Part shown: positions 55,367 to 63,992 of the stretch, piece by piece
Position numbering within the stretch: position 1 is the stretch's first letter
Layout of the letters: every line of letters begins with the position of its first letter
Assembly (NCBI RefSeq): GCF_946151055.1
Contig: NZ_CAMGYZ010000014.1
Location: forward strand, 41,475-105,474
Reading direction: 5' to 3'
Source of the DNA: Bacillus sp. Marseille-Q3570
Lineage (GTDB): Bacteria; Bacillota; Bacilli; Bacillales; Fictibacillaceae
DNA: 64,000 bases
Translations under genes and position numbers: made by a program
The notes under the pieces: model-generated
What the model was told of the DNA's origin: nothing
The model's input: the letters and a program-made list of their open reading frames with translations, nothing else
Databases searched by the model: none

Positions 55367-56023
55367 TTACTCCATTTGAGGAATGAAGGATCCTTCAAAG
55401 CGAGTTAAGCTCCTCAAAGTATCCGTGCCTGCAGCTGTATTGCCATTGATATTTCCAATTCTGCCGGAACTTGCGACTACATCTACAACATCACCGGCTT
55501 GTAACTGTTGGATAACTGATACAGTCACAGCGCCTTCTACACCAGGTACCCATACAAAGTTAGAAGCTATAACTGTACCATTGACTCGTATACCTATTCT
55601 TAAAAAATATTCCTGGCCGACACTTGGAGTCGTCGGAAAAAATTCAATTCCCGCAAACAAAGAATATATTCCAGTTTGTTGCGGGATGAAGTTCCCTGTG
55701 GCAGTATCATATTCTTCAAGCAGATCGAATTGTTCCGATGTATAGAATACCTTGGTCAGTTGAGATGATAAAGGTTGTGGACCAGTTCGAAACGCGGCAA
55801 AAGCTGAAGGGGGATCCACGAGTGCAGCGGTTGGCAACTCTTGGTTTGTTTGGTTCAGTTGATTAGATTGATTCATTTGATTGGTTTGATTGAGTTGATT
55901 AGTTTGATTGAGTTGATTAGGTTGTATCGCAGATCCGTTCATCTTTCGTGTCCCTGCTGGCCCCTGAAGTGCTCTTGGTGCGCTTAATGGGGTCACAAAG
56001 GAACGATTTCTTCTATTAGCCAT
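55367..56023 (-). CDS. Exosporium-like protein: NQ-repeat linker plus C1q/TNF-like domain
   Basis: 218 residues. A basic N terminus (MANRRNRSFVTP) is followed by a low-complexity stretch at about 34-62 built of NQLNQT, NQMNQS and similar five- or six-residue units, then a C-terminal beta-sandwich (about 80-218) of the C1q/BclA type: TGNFIPQQTGIYSLFAGIEF, YFLRIGIRVNGTVIA, VSVIQQLQAGDVVDVVAS and a closing RFEGSFIPQ. BclA-like exosporium proteins have a collagen-like region before such a domain; here the Asn/Gln repeat takes that place. AAAGGAG precedes the ATG. Probably a spore-surface trimer; inference from fold. Confidence 0.75.
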   Translation of the reverse strand: MANRRNRSFVTPLSAPRALQGPAGTRKMNGSAIQPNQLNQTNQLNQTNQMNQSNQLNQTNQELPTAALVDPPSAFAAFRTGPQPLSSQLTKVFYTSEQFDLLEEYDTATGNFIPQQTGIYSLFAGIEFFPTTPSVGQEYFLRIGIRVNGTVIASNFVWVPGVEGAVTVSVIQQLQAGDVVDVVASSGRIGNINGNTAAGTDTLRSLTRFEGSFIPQME

Positions 56024-56235
56024 AATCTTCTCCTTTTTTATTCTGATTTTTCAATTGCTAGATTGGTTCTCTCTCCTAGCTAATCTATTATATGGACAAG
56101 TACTTTTAATAGAAACGGTATTCGCCCGGGATAAACAAAATAATAGATTGGTTCCGAAGAAGCAGGAATGTTGAATAAGGAAGCAAATATATACTAAAGG
56201 GGTTCATGTCCGGAAAAACCATTAAAGGAGGGTAT

Positions 56236-57109
56236 ATGAAAATGAAAATAGAAGGAGTATGGTTACCAATAATCACCCCTTTCAAGGATGGAGAGATCGA
56301 CCTTCAATCATACGTCGAATTGATTGATCACTATATCAATCAGGGGATTACAGGGATCATGCCATTAGCAACTACAGGTGAAAGTCCTACAATCGACGAA
56401 GATGAATACGAAAGAGTACTTGATAAAACCGTTGAAACTGTCAATGGACGGATCCCGATCTTTGTTGGCCATGGCGGCAATCATACTAAAAAGGTTATCA
56501 AACAATTAAAATTGATAGAAAAATATAAAGTGGATGGAATCTTATCCGTGTCACCTTATTATAACCGGCCGAGCCAGGACGGAATATACGAGCATTTCTT
56601 GCGGCTTTCTGAAGCAACAAGCTTGAAAATCATGATTTATAATGTTCCTTATCGAACAGGAACCAATATTGAAAATGAAACGGTCTACAAATTAGCAGAA
56701 AGTGAAAACATCATTGGGATTAAAGATTCCAGTGGAAACATAAGCCAATCATTGGAATTACTCATGGATCCAGCAAAAGATTAATCTGACAGGAGAAGAC
56801 GCTTCTTTTTATCATCACCTCACATTAGGGGGTTCGGGAGGCATTCTAGCATCTTCCCATTTAGCGACGAAAGACTTTCTGGATATCTTCCTGAATGTTA
56901 GAGAAAATGATCACCTTGAAGCGTTACAAATTTGGAAAAGGATTTATCCGATCACAACTCTTTTATTTCAGGAAACGAACCCAGCACCGTTGAAATACTG
57001 TCTTTATAAAAAAGGACTCATTCGTTCACCAGAAACAAGGTTGCCAGTTACAGGTATTTCAAAAGAGTTGGAAAAAAAGCTAGATGCATTGCTCTTGAAT
57101 GAATTTTGA
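56236..57109 (+). pseudogene. Dihydrodipicolinate synthase (DapA)-family gene with a frameshift
   Basis: From ATG 56236 (AAGGAGGG at 56225-56232) the frame shows a normal DapA-type aldolase: TTGESPT, SPYYNRPSQDGIYEHF with the catalytic tyrosine, YNVPYRTGTN, and IGIKDSSGN with the Schiff-base lysine. It stops at 56784 after MDPAKD. The plus-one frame from about 56768 continues NLTGEDASFYHHLTLGGSGG, then ILASSHLATKDF, to TGA at 57107-57109. Joined, the two parts give the usual length near 290 residues. An upstream ATG at 56206 lacks a binding site. A one-base gain or two-base loss, or a sequencing error, explains it. Confidence 0.85.
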
Positions 57110-57158
57110 TAGTGACAAGGGTCCAGCTGATCGAAAAATTGAAGAGAGGTGTGTTTTG

Positions 57159-57752
57159 ATGACGAATAGTAGGAAGAATCGTAAGGTTGATGGATTTTTA
57201 AAGAAAACAAAAAAGTGGAAAGAAGAATTTGAGACCTTGAGAGAGATCGTTCTTGACTGTGAGCTGGACGAAGATTTCAAGTGGATGCATCCTTGTTACA
57301 CATTTGAGGGAAAAAACATTGTTTTAATACACGGATTTAAAGACTATTGTGCACTTCTCTTTCACAAAGGGGCATTGTTGAAGGATCCTCAGGGGATTCT
57401 AGTCCAGCAAACGGAGAATGTACAGGCTGCCCGCCAGATCCGGTTCACCAATGTCCAAGAGATCGTTGAAATGGAAACGGTTTTGAAAGATTATATTCAT
57501 GAAGCCATTGAAGTCGAAAAAGCAGGTTTGGAAGTAGAATTTAAAAAGCATACAGAATACACCATTCCTGAAGAATTGCAAAATAAATTCGATGAAATCC
57601 CTGATTTGAAAACTGCTTTTGAAGGATTGACTCCGGGACGACAAAGGGCATACATCCTTTACTTTTCGAAAGCCAAACAATCCAAAACCCGAGAGTCAAG
57701 GGTTGAAAAATACATGCAGCACATTCTCGATGGAAAGGGATTGAATGATTAG
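57159..57752 (+). CDS. YdeI-family (DUF1801/OmdA-like) protein
   Basis: 197 residues from ATG 57159 after AGAGGTG; the frame is open to 57099. DCELDEDFKWMHPCYTFEGKNIVLIHGFKDYCALLFHKGALL at about 30-72 is the DUF1801 fold, and the C-terminal YTIPEELQNKFDEIPDLKTAFEGLTPGRQRAYILYFSKAKQSKTRESR-type segment is the OmdA-like bacteriocin-protection part, ending in EKYMQHILDGKGLND. Same length as B. subtilis YdeI. Biochemical role unknown. Confidence 0.88.
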   Translation: MTNSRKNRKVDGFLKKTKKWKEEFETLREIVLDCELDEDFKWMHPCYTFEGKNIVLIHGFKDYCALLFHKGALLKDPQGILVQQTENVQAARQIRFTNVQEIVEMETVLKDYIHEAIEVEKAGLEVEFKKHTEYTIPEELQNKFDEIPDLKTAFEGLTPGRQRAYILYFSKAKQSKTRESRVEKYMQHILDGKGLND

Positions 57753-57839
57753 TATTTTGGATGAGAAAATTAATTAATCAAATGCGGATCACCTACTTAA
57801 AGGGAGCGAATTTCGCAAACAACAATAAAGTAATTTTCG

Positions 57840-57880
57840 AAAATGCTTAAAGGTAGTCACTTTAGGCATTTTAGTTTTAT
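57840..57880 (+). terminator. Terminator after the YdeI-like gene
   Basis: AAAATGC (57840-57846) pairs with GCATTTT (57866-57872), extended inward by TTAAAG/CTTTAG, then TAGTTTTAT. Confidence 0.75.
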
Positions 57881-57994
57881 TAATACATAATTCAGTAAAA
57901 AGTCGTAGATAAAAGCATTCAAAAGATTGATTCCATTCTTGTTATTAACATCTATTCTGGAAGGGAGATATGTAAAAAGAAGGTGAACTTGCTG

Positions 57995-59446
57995 ATGGGA
58001 AATCAGAAACCAGAACTGCACGGTGATGCTCAAACTTACATAGGCCCTTCTGCTAAAAGATGGTTAGCACTTGCGGTCGTTTGTACAGCAACATTCATGA
58101 CTATGCTTGATGCATTTATCGTGAATGTAGCTGTACCATCCATTCAAGACGATTTAAATGCTACCGCGGCAGAAATTCAGTTCATCATTGTCGGTTATGT
58201 CATAGCTTATGGGGTTTTACTGATCACGGGTGGGAGACTGGGAGACATTTTCGGTGTGAAGATGTTGTTTTTAGGAGGGATGGCCGGCTTTACGTTAACC
58301 TCATTGTTATGTGGCATAGCACCTGATGCAATGATTCTGATCATCAGTCGTATTCTTCAAGGAATCTCAGCCGCTCTGATGGTTCCTCAGGTCATATCGT
58401 ATATCCATGCCACATTCCATGACCATGAGCGGAACATTGCTTTGTCCATTTATGGGGCTGTGATCGGGGTAGCGACGATTGTCGGTCAAATCGCAGGAGG
58501 GTTACTGTTGAAGCTCGATCTTTTCGGGCTAGGGTGGAGAGCTATTTTTTTGATCAATATCCCAATCGGAATAATGGCGTTACTAGCAGCTGGTCAGATG
58601 ATCCAGATCAAGGTTGTCCCAAAACGAGAACGATTGGATCTTCTTGGTGTGCTTTTATTAAGCCTTGGGCTCTCTTTATTTATTTTTCCTGTAGTGATGG
58701 GGCATGAACTAGGATGGCCTATCTGGATGCTGATTTGTTTGGCAGGGGCGCTCTTATTTATTTTTGTATTCGTATATCATGAACAACAACTGAATATGCG
58801 TGGAGGTATGCCGCTTGTCAATCCTCAATTATTCAAGGATCGAGCTTTTACAACTGGCCTTATGATCATTTTTGCTTTTTTCTCCGGCAATGCGGCAACC
58901 TTTTTCATAATGTCTTTTCACCTTCAACAGAAATTAGCCTTCACACCCCTGGAGGCTGCCTTTACTTATACACCTTTGGGCGTTGGTTTTCTTTTTGGCT
59001 CCATGATTGTACCGAAAATCATTCAACGTTTTGGCAGCCGGGTGCTTCTATTTGGGGCGGGGTTAATGATTTTTGGCGTTGGAATAATGATAGGGACATT
59101 TTATTACATACCGATAAATTTGAAATGGCTAGATCTCATTCCTGCCACATTTGTATCAGGTATTGGTCAAGGATTGGTAGCAACCCCCTTGATTCAGATG
59201 ATCCTTTCCCAAATTAACCGTAAGGACACAGGGACAGCATCTGGTATGTTGAGTACGGTGACCGTCGTTGCTCAAGGTGCAGGGGTCAGTCTTATCGGAA
59301 CGCTCTACTTCACTTTGATCAAGTCCGACTCCTTACTGATCACGTCGAACCACTCGTTTATTATTTCTCTATTTTGTATCCTCTTCCTTGCTATAGCAAC
59401 CGGGTATTTACTATGGCTTTTGCAAAGAAATAAAACTATACGTTAA
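57995..59446 (+). CDS. DHA2-family (EmrB/QacA-like) MFS drug exporter
   Basis: 483 residues from ATG 57995; GTG 57983 and TTG 57989 also open the frame near AGAAGGTGA, so the start is uncertain by four codons. Fourteen-helix DHA2 motifs: TMLDAFIVNVAVPSIQDDL at about 35-53, LGDIFGVKMLF (loop 2-3), RILQGISAALMVPQVISYI (about 110-128) and GAVIGVATIVGQIAGG (motif C). Probably exports toxic organic compounds. Unlike the MFS fragment at 27.7 kb it is intact. No linked regulator. Confidence 0.9.
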   Translation: MGNQKPELHGDAQTYIGPSAKRWLALAVVCTATFMTMLDAFIVNVAVPSIQDDLNATAAEIQFIIVGYVIAYGVLLITGGRLGDIFGVKMLFLGGMAGFTLTSLLCGIAPDAMILIISRILQGISAALMVPQVISYIHATFHDHERNIALSIYGAVIGVATIVGQIAGGLLLKLDLFGLGWRAIFLINIPIGIMALLAAGQMIQIKVVPKRERLDLLGVLLLSLGLSLFIFPVVMGHELGWPIWMLICLAGALLFIFVFVYHEQQLNMRGGMPLVNPQLFKDRAFTTGLMIIFAFFSGNAATFFIMSFHLQQKLAFTPLEAAFTYTPLGVGFLFGSMIVPKIIQRFGSRVLLFGAGLMIFGVGIMIGTFYYIPINLKWLDLIPATFVSGIGQGLVATPLIQMILSQINRKDTGTASGMLSTVTVVAQGAGVSLIGTLYFTLIKSDSLLITSNHSFIISLFCILFLAIATGYLLWLLQRNKTIR

Positions 59447-59457
59447 ACCAAACAAAA

Positions 59458-59495
59458 AGAGCTTGAATTCGAAACTCAAGCTCTCCTTGTTTCAC
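59458..59495. terminator. Terminator between the DHA2 gene and the convergent nuclease gene
   Basis: AGAGCTTGA (59458-59466) pairs with TCAAGCTCT (59476-59484). The T-run is better on the minus strand (CTTTTTGTTT). Confidence 0.78.
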
Positions 59496-59588
59496 TTAAA
59501 GAACTTTCTTCAGGAGCAGTGCAACTAAGGCTAGGCCTGCTCTAAGGTTTAGCTTTACCAAGTTTACTTTAATGGATAACGCAATACT

Positions 59589-61271
59589 TTAAGGAATGGC
59601 ATAGACCTCGACTGTAAAGCTTTCTCCTCCAGTGTTTTCGGGTCTGGCGATGTAGAAATCTTCACTTGTTTCGATTGCTGATTCGGATCCATCTGTAAGG
59701 TCGTAGAAGATGGTTTCATCGACGCCGAAGCTGATGTCTTTCATCACATCGAATTTGGCATTCTTAGGACCGTCGACGATCTTCCACTGTAACTTGTTTG
59801 CGTATGATGGGATGTTATCGATCGTGAAGTTATCACTTGATCGGTTATCCTGTCCGTCCTGAGGCTGTCCTTCGGATCGGATCGTCGCTATTTTTTCTGG
59901 TGCTTCGACCTCTACGTGGAACTCATCTCCATCGAGGATCCGGTCATAGGCGTACCAGGCACCGAGCCATGTTCCTGCAGCTTGATTGGAATCGGCGGAA
60001 ATCATTCTCACCGAAAAATCATCAGTGCCGTTCGTGTAGGAACCTTCCCTTGTGGAAGCAAACGGATATTCGTCACATTGTTTACCTTCCCGGTCTTCAT
60101 CACCGAATTCCCGGTCACACACCCTTCTTGTCTTATTCCGATTACGGTTGTAGTCGTCTTGATGACGTTTCGTATACATCCGTGTCAGCGTACTTTCCCC
60201 GACAGCGCCAGGTATCTGTTTTCCTGCTATTTGCGGTTTCGTCTGTCCTGGATGATCCATTGCAAATTTCCAATGTTCACCTGCTTCATCTAACATTTCA
60301 AATTCTGGTTTCGTGATAGGTACATTGAAAATCGGTGTCGCTTTGCTGAATACGGCTCCTTGCCTGAAGTATTGATCTGGAAATGCGAACATATAGTTTG
60401 CAGAGTCAGTTCGGACGGTCTGTTTGATTCCATCAATGGTCTTTTTGAATTTTCTTGGTGCATGGGTAAGGGTGAGTTCTGGCCAGAAATCCATGTATCC
60501 GAGTCGGTCAGGATTGGCATCTGTTGCTGGAGGTGCTTCCGAGGTGAATATTTCCGTGCTGAAGTTGCTATTTTTCCATTGGGCAATCGTTCGTTCTGTT
60601 GCCGGGTAGTCAGGATCTTCTCTACAATCCCCAGGATTCAGTTTCGATTCACATACCATATCGATTTTCAGCTTGGCTCCGTTCAGTGAAGGATGCGTTA
60701 CGATGATGTCGTCAAGCGAGTAGAAGACCCTTGTATTCCTGCTTTGATTGGAACCGTATCCAATCTCGGTGAATTGGAATTGGACACCTTCGTATAAACA
60801 GATTCCACCAATGCATTTTACAGGAACTTGATAGGTCGCTACATGGGACCAACAGAAAGAATAGCGGTTTTTGATGTATCCGGTTTGAGAACCGCTGTCT
60901 GGACTTCGCCGGCATTCATCTACGGTCTGGATATGATCATAGTCGAATTCCGGAGGTGTCCATCCGACAGCAGTCTTGATCGGAGGGGACAAGTTTGCTC
61001 GGTAGGTCGTTTCACTTTGTTGCTCTGCTTTCTTCAGTTTGTCTAACGTCTGGAAGCCATCTTCTTGTTGGATCTGATTCTGCCTGATTCCGAGATCCCT
61101 TATGGATTTTCCTTCCTCCATGAGTTTCGTTGCTTTTTCGATATTGGCATCCGGGAGCCAGTAGCCTCCACCGTCAGAACTCGCTTGTGTTTGTGTAGGG
61201 GCAATGATTCCAATGGCCAAAAACACGATAAGGAGGGTTGAAGAGAATTGCTTTTGTAACCTGGACATCAT
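59589..61271 (-). CDS. Secreted protein with C-terminal NucA/NucB-type DNase domain
   Basis: 560 residues; AGGAGGA lies 5-8 bases before two adjacent ATGs (61271 or 61268). Signal peptide with probable TQA-S cleavage near residue 30. Residues about 35-330 are a novel, cysteine-containing region (for example DECRRSP, FCWSHV, VKCIGGICLYEG, VCESKLNPGDCRED) that I do not recognise. The NucA/NucB motif RVCDREFGDEDREGKQCDEY then PFASTREGS lies at about 385-412, followed by NQAAGTWLGAWYAYDRILDGDEF. The last 100 residues look like a beta domain. Probably an extracellular DNase for nutrient recovery or competition; no Nin-like inhibitor gene is adjacent. Confidence 0.8.
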   Translation of the reverse strand: MMSRLQKQFSSTLLIVFLAIGIIAPTQTQASSDGGGYWLPDANIEKATKLMEEGKSIRDLGIRQNQIQQEDGFQTLDKLKKAEQQSETTYRANLSPPIKTAVGWTPPEFDYDHIQTVDECRRSPDSGSQTGYIKNRYSFCWSHVATYQVPVKCIGGICLYEGVQFQFTEIGYGSNQSRNTRVFYSLDDIIVTHPSLNGAKLKIDMVCESKLNPGDCREDPDYPATERTIAQWKNSNFSTEIFTSEAPPATDANPDRLGYMDFWPELTLTHAPRKFKKTIDGIKQTVRTDSANYMFAFPDQYFRQGAVFSKATPIFNVPITKPEFEMLDEAGEHWKFAMDHPGQTKPQIAGKQIPGAVGESTLTRMYTKRHQDDYNRNRNKTRRVCDREFGDEDREGKQCDEYPFASTREGSYTNGTDDFSVRMISADSNQAAGTWLGAWYAYDRILDGDEFHVEVEAPEKIATIRSEGQPQDGQDNRSSDNFTIDNIPSYANKLQWKIVDGPKNAKFDVMKDISFGVDETIFYDLTDGSESAIETSEDFYIARPENTGGESFTVEVYAIP

Positions 61272-61619
61272 GGATTCCTCCTGAATTGAATGATGACAGC
61301 TGTTTTACCACCAATGAACTAGTCCACTTTTAAATGGTGTGATTTAAATCGCTGTCAGGGTACTATATGGAAAATCATTTGACAATAGTCTCCAAGCTAA
61401 ATCATTCTATCAACCTACATTTTCTTGTAAATTCTGAATTAAATAGGAAGAAGGGGTGCGATTCCTTGTGCCCGAGACTTTAGCATCGTTGAAGGGACGA
61501 TAGACCTGTTTTCTGATAAACACGAACATTGATGCGAATTTTTGGATTAAAGTTCAGGTTTTTCGTTGATTATTGATTGTGAGTTTGCTATATTTGCATA
61601 GAAATCTTATATGGCATTT
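61272..61619. other. Intergenic stretch upstream of the guanine riboswitch
   Basis: No gene seen. It must contain promoters for the minus-strand nuclease gene and for the riboswitch transcript, but none stands out. Confidence 0.5.
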
Positions 61620-61688
61620 CTCGTATATGCTCGGTGATATGGTCCGAGTGTTTCTACCAGGTTCCCAACGCAAGAACCGGACTACGAG
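61620..61688 (+). promoter_or_regulatory. Purine riboswitch, guanine class
   Basis: P1 CTCGTA (61620-61625) with TACGAG (61683-61688); P2 CTCGG (61630-61634) with CCGAG (61644-61648) around TGATATGGT; the invariant J2/3 GTTTCTACC; P3 GGTTC (61660-61664) with GAACC (61674-61678) around CCAACGCAA, whose CC can kiss the GG of loop 2. The specificity base, equivalent to position 74 of the xpt aptamer, is C (61682), so guanine or hypoxanthine is expected. No purine gene follows; the next gene starts about 280 bases on. Confidence 0.9.
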
Positions 61689-61849
61689 TTGAAGTATCAG
61701 GCTGTGGCGTATTTTTTGCAATGCTTTTTTCGTGATAGCCTGTGAGTTTGATCCATACTTTGACTTGATTGGTCTAGAAGGTAGAATTCTACTTTTCTGG
61801 AATATATTGCAACACTTTCAAAAAAATAATACTAAACGATTTGATTGAA

Positions 61850-61880
61850 CTCAGGGCATATATTTGCCCTGGGTTTTTTA
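61850..61880 (+). terminator. Terminator downstream of the guanine riboswitch
   Basis: CAGGGCA (61852-61858) pairs with TGCCCTG (61865-61871), then GGTTTTTTAA. It separates the riboswitch from the spermidine-synthase-like gene. Nearer to the aptamer, CAGGCTGT (61698) and ATAGCCTG (about 61735) can also form an imperfect hairpin. Confidence 0.85.
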
Positions 61881-61968
61881 ATGCTTAACGGGATCGGAAT
61901 TGTAAAAGACGATCGCCTATCTCATTTCCAACCAGGAATACATATGATGATCATATACAAGCAAGGAG

Positions 61969-62973
61969 GTGAAGATAACGATTGATATAAATCAACTATA
62001 TTGGATTTCCATAGGTGCAGGTCTTGTACTTTTCGTTGAAGCCCTCGGCTGGCTCTATTGGCGTTATTTGGGTGCTGGATCAATCCGAGATTATGTTTCA
62101 GAAGATGAGGAGCCGGACGGGGATTATCGCATTATCCGTAAGATCAATTCGCCTTTCCAGAAAATCGCCCTGGTTGAGAGTGAAGGACAAGTTCTGTTCT
62201 ACGGAAACGGAGATTTGATGTTTGGCACAATAGAGGATGAAGAAATCTACGCAGAGGCACTCATACACGTTCCTATGGCGTTAGCCGGAAAAAGAAAGCG
62301 AATCCTCATCATCGGCGGCGGTGGCGGGATCACGACAAGAGAGGTGTTGCGCTATCCGGATGTGAAGGAGATTACGACAGTTGACGCAGATGAAATGATG
62401 ATGGACTTTGGTAAGAATTATGATGCCCTTGTCAAATTCAATGAAGGGGCTTTGAACGACCCTAAAGTGAAAACAGTTATAGAAGATGGGAGAGCATTCG
62501 TGGAGAGTACCCCTGAAAAGTGGGATGCGATCTTCATAGATATTCCTGAGCCGAGTGAAAAATGTCCGTCACTCCGTCGCCTTTTTAGTTTAGAATTCTT
62601 CAAGATTCTTAAAGAACGGCTTGAGCCAGACGGAGTGATAAACGTTTCCTGTCCTTCATTAGCCAACATACCGGAGTATTTATGGTCTGTTCAAGCAACT
62701 TTGATAGCGGCAGGATTTCATGTATTGCCCTATCATTTCGATGTCATAGTGGAGTATGAAGAAGATTATGGATTCTGCATGGCGACGAACAGGCAGGTCA
62801 TGGCCGATGAAATCTCCATTCCTATTCCTACACGTTTCTTATCCCCGGAGAGGCTTCAAGATATGGTCCACATTCCCTATAACTATGCCAAGTGGTCTTC
62901 AAATAACAAAATTCAAACAGATAACAACATGGTTCTTGCCGAGATTGTTGATGAAGCCTTTAATGACGATTGA
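61969..62973 (+). CDS. Membrane-anchored spermidine-synthase-fold protein
   Basis: Up to 334 residues. One N-terminal membrane span (LYWISIGAGLVLFVEALGWLYW split over about 10-30) precedes an aminopropyltransferase-like Rossmann domain: RILIIGGGGGITTREVLRY at about 104-122, TTVDADEMMM at about 129 and WDAIFIDIPEP at about 185, where true spermidine synthases have DSTDP-like residues. The role may differ from polyamine synthesis. The only standard start, GTG 61969, lies inside the AAGGAGGTGA ribosome binding site (61963-61972); initiation at ATA 61975 or ATT 61981 is more likely. A 13-codon frame from ATG 61944 ends at 61985 across that site. Confidence 0.8.
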   Translation: MKITIDINQLYWISIGAGLVLFVEALGWLYWRYLGAGSIRDYVSEDEEPDGDYRIIRKINSPFQKIALVESEGQVLFYGNGDLMFGTIEDEEIYAEALIHVPMALAGKRKRILIIGGGGGITTREVLRYPDVKEITTVDADEMMMDFGKNYDALVKFNEGALNDPKVKTVIEDGRAFVESTPEKWDAIFIDIPEPSEKCPSLRRLFSLEFFKILKERLEPDGVINVSCPSLANIPEYLWSVQATLIAAGFHVLPYHFDVIVEYEEDYGFCMATNRQVMADEISIPIPTRFLSPERLQDMVHIPYNYAKWSSNNKIQTDNNMVLAEIVDEAFNDD

Positions 62974-63166
62974 GGTATTCATGAATTTAATTTACATTAC
63001 AAAGGGCAACCCCGACTTTACACAAGTTCATTGCTGAGGTTACTCTTTTACCGGAATGAGTTGAAAAAAGAGTGTATATCTACGCTTTAAGACCGATAAA
63101 ACCGGATACCCGCCTATGGTATGATAACTTTGATATGGTAGTCGTATGGAATAGGAGGGTGCAAAA

Positions 63167-63772
63167 ATGGGTTTGCTGAAGCGTTTTGCTTTGCAATTTC
63201 GAATGCCGCATGGAGTTCTTGGGCGGTTTGCGGGTTTCCTGATGGCTAAAGGCGGGGAGAAGAGCAGGTGGACGGTATCGCTTTTGAATCCTGCGCGTGA
63301 CGATCATGCTTTGGAGGTAGGATTCGGGCCTGGTGTCGGGATCGAGGCGTTGGCCGACACAGTTGATAAAGGTTATATTGCCGGGATTGATATCTCTGAA
63401 GTGATGCTGAAGCAGGCAAGTGATAGAAACCGGGAAGCCATTTCGAAAGGTCTCGTGGATCTACGGCTGGCTGATGTTTCATCTCCGCCACCATTTGATA
63501 CGAAGTTTTCTCACATCATGAGTGTGAATAACATCATCTTTTGGGAGGAACCAGTCCTTGCGCTGAAAAAGCTAAGGGAATTAATGAAACCGAACGGAAA
63601 GATCGTAATCACGATGCAGCCGTTGATGAAGGGCGCCAATGACGAAACCGTGAAGGAAGTCGCCAGGGATATCGAGGGTTATTTGACAGAATCAGGTTTT
63701 TCAGAAATCGAGTTCCATTATAAAAAGATGAGACCTGTAAACTGTGTCTGTGTGATTGCTGTTAATTCATAA
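63167..63772 (+). CDS. Class I SAM-dependent methyltransferase
   Basis: 201 residues, GGAGGG 7-8 bases before the ATG. Motif I is ALEVGFGPGVGIEAL at about 48-62, followed by IAGIDISEVML (about 75) and a motif II/III region DTKFSHIMSVNNIIFWEEPVLALKKLRELMKPNGKIVIT. It is a small-molecule-type methyltransferase (UbiE/ArsM-like fold); no partner genes show the substrate. Confidence 0.87.
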   Translation: MGLLKRFALQFRMPHGVLGRFAGFLMAKGGEKSRWTVSLLNPARDDHALEVGFGPGVGIEALADTVDKGYIAGIDISEVMLKQASDRNREAISKGLVDLRLADVSSPPPFDTKFSHIMSVNNIIFWEEPVLALKKLRELMKPNGKIVITMQPLMKGANDETVKEVARDIEGYLTESGFSEIEFHYKKMRPVNCVCVIAVNS

Positions 63773-63881
63773 TAAGATAAATACCGAGTAGCTTGTCATC
63801 CATCAGAATGTTCCCGATTGGAGAAAAGCCCTCGGTATATTTTACATATAAAAAGTATAAGGTTAGCTTCGTCTGAACTGT

Positions 63882-63931
63882 ATCCCGAATAATGGACACT
63901 TATAAAAAAGTCCACTATTCGGGATTTTTTG
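63882..63931 (+). terminator. Long hairpin after the methyltransferase gene
   Basis: ATCCCGAATAATGGAC (63882-63897) pairs with GTCCACTATTCGGGAT (63910-63925), one mismatch, then six T. A looser hairpin TACCGAG/CTCGGTA spans 63782-63838. The long GC-containing arms could also be the end of a mobile element. Confidence 0.75.
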
Positions 63932-63992
63932 TGTTAATTCAATCAGAAAACCCGTTATAATCAAAACAAATGGAGAGAACGGGGAATTAATT

